A DNA stretch of 64,000 nt from Prinsepia uniflora (taxonomy: Eukaryota; Streptophyta; Magnoliopsida; Rosales; Rosaceae). The stretch covers positions 21,731,572 to 21,795,571 of the forward strand of contig CM064872.1 in NCBI GenBank assembly GCA_032719365.1, read 5' to 3'. This document shows, one piece after another, positions 23,066 through 32,160 of the stretch; the first letter of the stretch is position 1, and the number at the start of each line of letters is the position of its first letter. Under the pieces are notes generated by a model. It saw nothing but the letters and a program-made list of their open reading frames with translations, did not search any database and was not told the origin of the DNA. The position numbers and the translations under genes were made by a program.

Positions 23066-25101
23066 GCCCGAGTTCATATTTCCAATTTCAAAACCATTTC
23101 ATCATATTATATCCAAGTCATAAATATGGAAAATCCATGTAAAACCGGAAACCTCGATTTACGTGCAAGCACGTAAATCGCCTCGAAATACGTGAAACCG
23201 TACAATTTACCAACAACCAAACCAACATCATACAATCACAACCATAATCCATATAAAACATTTAAGCATGCATAGAATTTATAAAACCAAAGTCCACTCA
23301 CAGACCGTTTTAACGGTATGCCTCGATACGCGTGCCACCGGCCCTCCCGGGCCACACCACTAACACCGGGACTCCCAATCCTGTCCAAATCACATTAGAG
23401 GGTTACTAACCTCATCATTAACATCCTATCAAAGTCTCGTAATTTTCCCGAATTTTTACTTATTTTTAAACTTAATTTAAAACTTCGGACATCCCGAACA
23501 ATATCGAGACGGTGTCCGATCGACACGAAACCAATCCCAAAATGTCCGTTACATCGAATGGATTAAAAGTCATGTTGACCTCACCTCGAGATTCGTGCCC
23601 ACGCGCCGTCACGCGCCGCCGTGAGTGGCTGCGCGTGAAACCCACGCGCCTGCTACAGTGTCACCTTCTAACCCGTATGTCTGGTAAACGGGTCCAGTTT
23701 GCCCGCGATACGACCCGGTTCCAATCCTATCAATTCAGCCTTAATCCCTTCAATTAAGCATTCAGTTAGTTTCGTTTTAAGTCCAATTACAAGTCTGTAA
23801 ACTCAATTACACAAATCCTTACCCAGATTCCCACGATTCGATGATGAACACCAAGAACACTCTGAACACTGTTCATTCATGGAATTCCGTCAATTGCTGC
23901 AGGTTTCATCCAATTGATGCATCCAGAAGCATCAATGGACCATGAGGAACAATTCCCCCACATCAATTGCATCAATCCTGTGCTCAATCGTCACGACTCA
24001 AGCTCGAGCACCGTCACTGTTCAACAATGGAGTTCTGTCAACCACAGCCGTTTTCCTTCAATTGATGAACCCAGAAGCATCGTGGGATCATGAGAAGCAG
24101 TTTCCCCACCTCAATTTCGTCCATCGAAGCCTCCAACTTCACGACTCAAACTCAAATTTCCTCCTCTGTCACCAAGTGTGATCAGAGCCAAAACAGCACC
24201 AATTCATCTCGTTTCTTCGACAATTATGATCGTGGCACTCCCAGGAAGCTGAAGGTAAGCTCAATTGCGATCCTCACGGCCTAATTCCTCTAATTCGAAT
24301 TTTCCCTCTCATTTTCCCGAAATCCAAAATCCCAAATTCAACACTCTCACAACCCCTCGTGTTTCCCCGTTAATTCCCTCATCTTAGTCTCTCATTTTCT
24401 CTCAAGAACAGCCGAAGAAGGGAGCCAAATCTCCCTAATCCGAATCCCACATTTTGTGCACGGTTTAGGAACAAAGAAGATTAATTTAGGGGAAATGGTG
24501 GATTAGATGATGATGATGTAGTAATGATGGTGTTGGGAGGGAAACATGGAGCTGGAAACAAGGGATGGGTGACACTTGTCACTCATCCGGATGTGCACAG
24601 TCAACGATCACTATTCAATATTATATTATTATTTTAATCCGAGCCTCGGTTCGTTAGTTCGTTTCCTTGACCATAACGTTGTCGTCGAATCTCCGATTTC
24701 GTCATGCCGCCTGTCATTGGATTCGTATCGACGATACCTACGTAACGGTCCTTGGCCCTCGCCCATCGGACCTCCCGATCAAAAAGTCAACATTTGGCCC
24801 CAAACATGCCAAATTACTAAAATACCCCTCAACTTCTGAACATCATAACTTTCTCTACGAATATCGGAATCGAACGTGCCACCTGTCTATGAACTCGTGA
24901 CGTCCTGAACTACGTCACGGTCATCGGTCAAAGTCCATTTGACCGCCCGATCAAAAAGTCAACATTTTGCCCACGACGAGGGGCAAAACGGTCATTTTGC
25001 ACAATTTGTCCGATTCCGCCCTACTAACCACCGTTCAACCTCACTAAACGAGATTAGTGACTAATCTAATCCCGGAATTCGGGACGGGTCGTTACAACGA
25101 T

Positions 25102-25169
25102 AGCTAATTGTTTGCTGTTTGCAGGAATTGTGAGGACTTTTCGCGACGGGTTCAATCTTTGATTCAACA
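25102..25169 (+). repeat. 5' LTR of the gag-only element, part 2
   Basis: The last 68 bp of the LTR, starting 'agctaattgtttgctg' and ending TTCAACA, matching 30889-30956. Confidence 0.92.
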
Positions 25170-25170
25170 A

Positions 25171-25190
25171 TTGGTGCTTTCATTGAGAGC
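25171..25190 (+). other. Primer-binding site of the gag-only element
   Basis: TTGGTGCTTTCATTGAGAGC begins one base after the LTR end. The position and TGG start fit a tRNA primer site. The same sequence is usual in Tat-like plant elements. The cognate tRNA was not identified here. Confidence 0.7.
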
Positions 25191-25237
25191 TATTGAGTTA
25201 TACTCAGAAGAAGCTCTCTCATTTGTTCAACGTTGAT

Positions 25238-25520
25238 CTTTCTTCGTTCGTCGTTCATCGACATTGTTCGAAGATTTTGAACGTTGTTCATCACTCATCA
25301 AGAATTTGTTCATCGTTCATCTTTCTTCGTTCGTCGTTCATCGACATTGTTCGAAGATTTTGAACGTTGTTCATCACTCATCAGGAATTCTTTCATCGTT
25401 CATCTTTCTTCATTCGTCGTTCATCGACATTGTTCGAAGATTTTATACGTTTGTTCATCGTTCATCTCCCTTCGTTCGTCGTTCATCGACATTGTTCGAA
25501 GATTCTGAACGTTGTTCAAA
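25238..25520 (+). repeat. 83-bp tandem array in the leader
   Basis: Units start at 25238, 25321, 25404 and 25466 (the last shorter, spaced 62). Each carries 'cgttcgtcgttcatcg' and 'cattgttcgaagattttg'. It sits between the primer site and the gag start at 25565. The open frames reading through it are products of the repeat. Confidence 0.9.
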
Positions 25521-25564
25521 TTATCCATCAAACAGCTTTCCAACTCAACATTCTTCGAATCAGC

Positions 25565-27493
25565 ATGGCTAAGGTTCGTCGATCCGTTCAGTCAGCCGGA
25601 GAAGGTGTTTCTGCCTCAACGACCCAGACGAGGAATGAGGCTCACATAGAAACTCCGGAGAAGCGCCCAACTCAACCCAGTCGTGTGTCCATAGAATTAC
25701 CCATGGAGACACTTGGAGGGAGGCCAACCTTCAGTTTTGGAGCGTTCCCCTCTCCAGCTAACCAAGTACCCGCGCTAGGGGAAGGAACTTCGGCTTTCCA
25801 ACAAGAAAACGAGAGGTTGATGGGAAATACATCACGACATGATCAACCCACAACAAACATGGTCCTAAGGGACTTTCTGGACGGGTGTCATGACATCTCA
25901 GGGAGAAGTCGTCACCAACCTCCCCAGGACAACTTGGCGCAGCAAGTTGAAGGGTTAAGCAAACAAGTTCAACTTTAGTTAGAGCTCTTGCAGCAACTCC
26001 TAGCAGAGAGACCAGTCCAAGAACAGGACAGACATTCCACGTCACGTGGAAAACAGGAGCATGCTCAAAGGCGTCCTGGGAAAGAACCAGTCCACTGCCG
26101 AACAATGTCACGAGACACTTCGCTAAACAATTCCAGTGAAGAAAGTCATACTCACCGAGCAAAAAACCCTCAACGCCTAAGGTCATCAGTACGTGATCGG
26201 CTAGGAAATAAGCCTGGGGCAACCTCACGGGCAGAGCGCTCACAACACTCCCATGGAGGCAGGGGGCAACTTCGAGCTCTACACAAAAACCCAAAACAAT
26301 CTGCCCACGGCAGTAAAAGGGAAGACGAAGCCTACTCCCCTGCACGATCTCAGAAATCAAGGGGAGAAGCTCAAAGAGGTTCTCGACGATTAGCACAAAG
26401 GGACTCATTACCTCGGCAAGGAGCATTGCGGGCTAATGATGTTTAAAAATTGTTGGACATGCACCTTCGTGCTCAACAAGGTGGCGATCTAGAGGACAAT
26501 CTACGTCGCCAGATACAGCTTTCTACGCCCTTTATAAGGGATATTGAGGAGGAGCCATTCCCCCAGAGATTTGCAACACCAAACTTCACTCCATTCAAAG
26601 GAGCCTCCGACCCGGTAAAACACATAGATCATTATCGAGGAGTCATGATCCCCCACAGGTCTAACGATGCGCTCATGTGCAAAGTTTTTCAAGCTTCCCT
26701 TCAAGGCCAAGCCATGACTTGGTTCAATCATCTCCCCCCGAGGTCGACTGAGTCCTTCGAAGAATTGGCTTTGACATTTGTGAAGGAATACGCACAACTT
26801 CGGTCAATCGAGGTGAAAGACGACCATCTTTTCTCTGTCCGAAGGAGAGCAAAAGACACTCTGCGACAATACATACGGAGATTTTGTGAGGAGAAATCTC
26901 GCATTATTGGATGTAATGACTTTGTTGCGGCAATGGCATTCAAGCAAGGACTCCCTCGAGACAGCCAGCTTTACAGGGACATCGTCATGAGCAATGCGCG
27001 AAGTCTTTCCAAAATACTTTCGCTAGCAGAGCGACATGCAAGTTGGGAGGACGAGAAGCGCGCCGCTCATACTCATGGCCATGCTGGGACTGGCGAAAAG
27101 GCCTCCAATGAGGATGAACCCCATGGAAAGTCTGCAACTGGAAAGCTCAACAAGCGAAAGGCAGGGCAACACTCCCAAACGCCAGTTATGGGGAAGCCTA
27201 ACTTGCAGCTATCTTTACCAGCCCATCAGATCCACAATGAAATTAAGAACAAGCCATGGTTTAAGAAGCCAGAGCCAGTCAAAGGCAATCAAGAGAATGC
27301 TGATAAAACCAAATGGTGCGCCTATCATGAATGTTATCGGCACAATATCAGCACATGTATATCTTTCGAAAGATATCTCCGAAATCTCCTGAGGGAGGGG
27401 AATTGTACAGACTACATAAAAAACAAGACTGTAAATCACATGGAGAACAAAGAGTCAAACGAGCCAGTGTCAAAGGTGATCCGCATCAACTAG
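25565..27493 (+). pseudogene. gag: gag of the Tat-like element, two in-frame stops
   Basis: A single frame of 643 codons begins ATGGCTAAG at 25565 and ends TAG near 27491. It is interrupted by TAG at 25976-25978 and TAA at 26444-26446 without frameshift. The first third is low-complexity, rich in Q/R/S/H. Residues of about 300-500 form the retrotransposon gag core (TFIRD... PRSTESFEEL... FCEEKSRIIGC). Near the end WCAYHECYRHNISTC resembles the CX2HX4HX4C knuckle seen in Tat gag proteins. gag forms the virus-like particle. No protease or polymerase follows. Confidence 0.85.
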
Positions 27494-27653
27494 ACGCAAG
27501 TCAACATTAGAAAGACATAAAACTCTATGGAGCTTTTCAATGTTGCTTTTCAAGTTGCCTTCTGAATTCAAGTATCAATGAAATGAGATTAACAAATTCA
27601 TTTGTTCACCATGTACAATTTTCAAAGCTTATTCTCTCTAGTGTAAAAAGCCT

Positions 27654-27906
27654 TCATGATCGAAGCATCCAAGCCTTCGTCATCGAAGCATCTGAGTTTT
27701 CGCCTTGCGAAGCATCTAAGCCTTCGCCATGCGAAGCACCTAGGCCTTCGTCATCGAAGCATCCAAGCCTTCGTCATCGAAGCATTCAAGCCTTCGCCTT
27801 GCGAAGCATCTAAGCCTTCGCCATGCGAAGCACCTAAGCCTTCGTCATCGAAGCATCCAAGCCTTCGCCCTGCGAAGCATTCAAGCCTTCGTCATTGAAG
27901 CATCAA
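27654..27906 (+). repeat. 23-bp tandem array of CTTCG/CGAAG hairpins
   Basis: About eleven units of the form aagCCTTCG-tcat-CGAAGcatc alternate with CCTTCGC-cat-GCGAAGC, CTTCGC-ctt-GCGAAG and CTTCGC-cct-GCGAAG. Arms lengthen together by a C/G pair in some units. It lies just after gag in the element. Confidence 0.9.
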
Positions 27907-28150
27907 AGCTTTCTGAGTCCTGCAAATTTCTGTGCAGCAGGGAGAGCTCATCTCGAGTGGTATCTCGCTCATTTTCTATCAGCATCCTCTCTGCACGGCT
28001 CATCTCCAACTCGCCCATTTTGGCTTCCGATGTGAGATTGAGACCTCAAGTTTTCTTAAGTTATCGTAATCTCACATCAACAACATAACTTTCCATTTCC
28101 GCCTGCCCTTCGCATCAAGATGGCACATTCGCAGGGCCAGAACGGAAAGG

Positions 28151-28588
28151 TTAGGAAAGAAGTTGCTCGGTATGCTTATGGGTTAGGAAAGAAGTTGCTC
28201 GACATGGTTTTTTCTCCCAAGAACCAGTAAGCCCTTGTTTATTGTCCTTCTTCTGAACAACGGTCTCCTTCAAGCACAGTGGAACGCCCAACCACTCCTT
28301 GATTGGGATGTCTGAAAGCTTCTCGCCATTCATGGAGAGAGTAGCCGGCTCATGTCCCGAAACTCTAGAAGAACATCTGTCGCCAAGCTCCACGAGAACT
28401 TCGCTTGAAAAGGGAATTTGATTGCGATCCTTCCACTCCATGAAGTCTTCGGGTTTCTCAGATTCCATATCTTTCCCTCGGAATGGACTTAGGCCACGAA
28501 AACCGCCACGCTCCCACAGGGCAAGTTTGCCGGGTCTCTCAGCACCTTGACGCATGGCGAGCATGTATGTGGTACTAGCAAGAGTCAC
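28151..28588 (-). CDS. Antisense ORF in the gag-only element (uncertain)
   Basis: A 145-codon minus-strand frame starting MTLASTTYMLAM has no recognised domain. Some Tat-lineage plant elements (for example Grande and RIRE2) are known to carry an antisense ORF between pol and the 3' LTR, and the position here is comparable. Codon content is unremarkable and the start overlaps a repeated block (its N-terminal phrase recurs as NVTLASTVNILA near 28790 on the same strand), so chance remains likely. Confidence 0.3.
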   Translation of the reverse strand: MTLASTTYMLAMRQGAERPGKLALWERGGFRGLSPFRGKDMESEKPEDFMEWKDRNQIPFSSEVLVELGDRCSSRVSGHEPATLSMNGEKLSDIPIKEWLGVPLCLKETVVQKKDNKQGLTGSWEKKPCRATSFLTHKHTEQLLS

Positions 28589-28839
28589 AGTAAGTGTGAT
28601 CCTGCCTACCGATGCTCACTAGTCACGTCCGCAAGTGCACTCGGTCACCGCCAAGTCCCCGTCGACTGTTCAGCCAAACTCCGTCCACCACGTGGCACCG
28701 GTAGTACACCCGCTCCAACAAAGTTTCTAAACACCTTCGACGGACTCTTGATGCGTAGCAAGAATATTTACGGTACTAGCAAGGGTCACGTTAAACGTGA
28801 GCCAGCCTACCAATGCTCGCACGCACCGTCCAAACCGCC

Positions 28840-30185
28840 CATTTTCCAGGCCGGACGCACTTCCGTAATTTCCCACGCTTTCCAGGAATCTCGAATCCTG
28901 TCCAAAAAACAACATGAAAGGTCATTAATGACTCTAAAAACATCATATCGACTTCCACAATTTTTCGGGAATTTAATAAAAATTTAAAACATAAACTAAA
29001 CCTTCGGACCCCCGAAAGAGTATCAAAACAGTGTCCGATTAACTCGTACCCAACACTAAGAATGTTCGTTACATTAAGTATAGTAAAACACATCTTGAAC
29101 ACTTCCCCAGAAACACATCCACGCGCTCTCACGCGCCACCGCAAGCGGCTGCGCGTGAAAGCCACGCGCGTAGCACAGTAACTTCTACAGTGCGTCTTCT
29201 CTACCCGTTTCTCTGATAAACGGGTCGAGACCCCGCGATCAGACCCGGAAAAATCTCCATCAATTCGACCTTGATTTCTTCCGTTCTTTCAACTGATCCC
29301 CTCTAGTCCAACTAAAATCAAGTTCTGTAAGATCAATTACCTCAATGAACATCTAAAACTTCACGACTCACGATCAAATTTTGACGGGTCTCCTATTCGG
29401 GTTTATCGCTTTCGTCCCTGATTTTCAAATTAATTCATATGGTTAGAATCGTGAGAGTATAAGGAATGATTTTACAAGATCAATTTGATAATTCCTTACC
29501 TCCAGCTAGTAGAACTCAAGCTCGATTTTTCGAGGATTTTGAAGCTTCTGTTCTTGCTCGATACGGCCTCAATCCTCTCCGTTTTTGATTTGGATCGGTT
29601 TGAAATAGTCCCAAAAGACTTAATCCAGTCTCAATTTTGATCCTCAGGACTCACAAATCTGAATTCGAATTTTCACCTCAATTTTCAAAATTTTCGAATT
29701 TTGCAAAATCGGTAACCCCTCTGTCCCTCGTGTTTGTTTTCTCCAAATCAGACTCTCCAATCTCTCATTCTCACAACCGAATTGCCCTGCTATTTAACAA
29801 AATCAAGGTTTGGACAAAATGATTGAGTTTTCCCTAATTAAGGGTTTTAGGGTCCCTAAATCCATGATTTCCTCCATGTTGTCTGGACAAAGCAGCAAAA
29901 ATCATTGGCAGGTAGCATGAGTCAGCGTCCACCGTTCGCTCGCCTCAAAAGGACCGTTTTGCCCTTCGCTTCCAAAATTACGAAAATGCCCCTCGCATTC
30001 GTAGACCCATAACTTTCGCATCCGATCTCCGATTTCGGTATGCCGCCTGTCTATGGATTCGTATCAACCCGACCTACGTAACGGTCTCTGGTTCTCGTCC
30101 TTTGGACCCCCCGGTTCAAAAGTCAACATTTTGCCCATGCTTGGGGGCAAAATGGTCATTTTGCACATTATGTCCGGTTCACACC
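28840..30185 (-). mobile_element. Large-LTR fragment captured inside the gag-only element
   Basis: Blocks match the 5' half of the large LTR on minus, in order: cacgcgctctcacgcgcc (29111, compare 23600), 'ctacccgtttctctgataaac' and 'cgatttcggtatgcc', and 'aaagtcaacattttgccc' (30118, compare 24955). Neither the GTCA end nor the GTTACA terminus is present, so it is a terminal-less piece, between array repeats and the 3' LTR's purine tract. Confidence 0.75.
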
Positions 30186-30362
30186 ACTAAACCCAGAATA
30201 GTCATTCTAAAACTAAAAATGGACTTTTTACCCTTATAACCAGGGGCAAAATCGTCAAATAAACACTGACTCGATTCTTGAACCCAACAGTAACCGGTAA
30301 CCCGGTAATATAAGACTCCAAACAATGTACATCCATCCGAATTCCCTGAATACCGAATCGAT

Positions 30363-30373
30363 GTGGGGGCATT
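30363..30373 (+). other. Polypurine tract of the gag-only element
   Basis: GTGGGGGCATT directly precedes the 3' LTR start TGTGG at 30374 and would prime plus-strand DNA. Confidence 0.75.
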
Positions 30374-30956
30374 TGTGGAACCCAAAATCATCCGAAAATT
30401 ATGGAGCGGCCACGTGTCCCGTAATTCCCAAAAATGACCAAATTGCCCTTGGCAAATAACACTGATCATTTGAAAAACACCCACACATTAAATAATCTAT
30501 TTACCAGTTAAATACGTTATTTGATCGGGTTAAAACCTTCGTAATATTGATATTCTCCCCGAGAGTTAATTATCATTATTCTTAATAATGGATAATTAAT
30601 ATTAATATTAAAATACAACAAATATCATTACTATCATAATGAGCCATCATTACAATTATTAAATAATATATTTAATAATATATTATTTACTAATTAAATA
30701 TTCAACCGACCAATCAGAACGCTCCAAGGCTCCCAAGATTTTCCTATAAATAGGAAAGCACATTTCATTTCCAAGGTAAGTTGATTCTTCGTTTCGAAGT
30801 ATATCCCTTTCCTCTCTCGAAGCTAACTTAGGCATCGGAGTGTTCTTGGTCGAACAACCCCCCCGGGTAAATCGATCGAGGCAACGATAGCTAATTGTTT
30901 GCTGTTTGCAGGAATTGTGAGGACTTTTCACGATGGGTTCAATCTTTGATTCAACA
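30374..30956 (+). repeat. 3' LTR of the gag-only element
   Basis: An uninterrupted 583-bp LTR, TGTGGAACCC...TTCAACA, with TATA box CCTATAAATAGG (about 30744). It shows the pre-insertion state of the site that in the 5' LTR holds a 3.3-kb solo LTR. Confidence 0.93.
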
Positions 30957-31600
30957 TGATCCCTGTTACCAACAATGATATTTGAAATAGTCCAGCAAGC
31001 TTCCTTCTTAATGCAATTTTTGTAATTATTAGTTAACATGCTTAGAAGGTAAGGAAGAGCTTGATGTTGATTGATAATCTAGGACAAAACAAAGCTCATC
31101 AATTACAAATGCAGAAAAGAAAAAAAAGAAGGAAGGACAGAAGAAGCAGATGTTGGTCCTTTCCACTAAATTCTCGAATTTAATATGCCAAAACCCTCTC
31201 TTTTTCCCAGAAACAATTTATTCTTTTCCTTTTAAGTCCACACTTTTACTTAAGGGTACAATGTCTACAAATCAAAGAAGCCGACCATGCTCCGTACCCA
31301 CATGAGAGAAGGGAAAAAATTTCAGTCACACGTCATCTAAAAACATCTACAAGGGAGACAGAGCATCCAAAATTCCAAATAGAAAACAGTACCTGAGTTT
31401 GCAAGTAACGATATTTCCAACCATGCGGTGAGTAGGAATAAGCGCCAAAGGTGATTGATGACTGGAACGATGCATAAGAAGGTCAAAGTTTATCAGACAA
31501 AACAATATGAGGAAAATATCAACATGCAATTGTAAATACTCACAGTAAAAGCTCAACAAGCTTGGATCAAATCAAACCAACTTGCCTTCGAAATATGACC
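30957..31600 (-). pseudogene. Importin-alpha relic, upstream part
   Basis: On minus, exon 31461-31393 reads HQSPLALIPTHRMVGNIVTC with AG acceptor and GT donor. Exon 31078-30957 reads INQHQALPYLLSMLTNNYK and then CIKKEACWTISNIIVGNRD before the retroelement junction. A third short piece, KLVELLL, lies near 31555-31572. These are consecutive armadillo repeats of plant importin alpha. A stop lies just upstream of the KLVELLL piece, and THRMVG/TCKLR depart from the family's usual residues, so the copy is decayed as well as split. The 5' part was not found. Confidence 0.82.
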
Positions 31601-32160
31601 AGGAATTCTCACAAACGCCGTCGAGCCACCCCTTCAAACAACTAGATATGGCCTTCAGAAAGGAGGGACCAAGATCGACCTTCACAGTTCCAACCTCCTA
31701 CTGCAGCCGATTATGGGGCCGAAACCTCACCTCCAACCTCCTGCTACAGCCTATTATGCTCTTCCACTTCTCTTCATTTCCGATTCAATGAGAGGTAAAC
31801 CATGAAAGTGAGAGTGAAGGGTGAGTTAGGGTTATGATATGTAGGGTTTGTGGAGAGAGAAAAAGAGTGTGACCGCTGGAAATGAAGAATGAGTGAGTGT
31901 TGAGAGATGAAAGATAGCAATGAGTTGTGAGTTTTTGACTTTGAGAGAGAGAAAGAGAGTACGGCTGACGACTGAAGTTGAGATTAGCCTTGTTAATTGA
32001 TTTTGCGGTTCGGTTTTTTTTACCGAAACCGAAATCGAACCGGATTGAGAATCGGTTCCGGTGAGGTCCAGTTCTCCGCCTCAAAACTGGTTGAACCAAA
32101 AAATGATTAAACTAATTCGGTTGGATTCGGTTTTGAACTAATTTCGGATAGGTTTAACTG
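31601..32160. other. Non-coding, including an ACCGAA-type degenerate repeat
   Basis: No exon was recognised. 31998-32150 is made of short phrases such as gcggttcggtttt, accgaaaccgaaatcgaacc and 'attcggttggattcgg', a common style of plant interspersed repeat. Boundaries are unclear. Confidence 0.45.

Larger units (their letters stand above)
21769..25096 (-). mobile_element. Solo LTR, 3.3 kb, inserted in the 5' LTR (TSD ACGAT)
   Basis: It runs TGACAGGACCC...GGGTCGTTACA on the plus strand, so the LTR reads on minus. It is flanked by ACGAT at 21764-21768 and 25097-25101. The uninterrupted sequence exists in the 3' LTR at about 30879-30900, proving the insertion. There is no internal region, hence a solo LTR from unequal recombination. 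It contains two hairpin arrays (22361-22498 and 22718-23065) and the palindrome GTGACACTTGTCAC at 24569-24582. Open frames inside it are not genes. Confidence 0.95.
21251..30956 (+). mobile_element. Non-autonomous gag-only Tat-like LTR element with TSD TGATC
   Basis: The 5' LTR is 21251-21768 plus 25102-25169 (586 bp after removing an insert). The 3' LTR is 30374-30956 (583 bp) and nearly identical to it. Both run TGTGGAACCC...TTCAACA, contain the TATA box CCTATAAATAGG, and are flanked by TGATC (21246-21250 and 30957-30961). The internal 5.2 kb has a primer site, a hairpin-rich 83-bp array, a gag reading frame with two stops, a 23-bp repeat array, and 1.3 kb resembling another LTR. No protease, reverse transcriptase or integrase is present, so it must have been moved by a related autonomous element. 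It splits an importin-alpha exon. Confidence 0.92.

Noticed and set aside
25264..25572. Overlapping frames rich in RSSF and VHRHCSK
   Set aside because: They are translations of the 83-bp tandem array before gag.
25758..26426. 222-codon minus-strand frame
   Set aside because: It is antisense to the gag frame, which has recognisable retrotransposon gag core sequence downstream in the same frame.
27583..27898. Frames with repeated HRSIQAF and SKHPSL
   Set aside because: Products of the 23-bp CTTCG/CGAAG array, not a protein gene.
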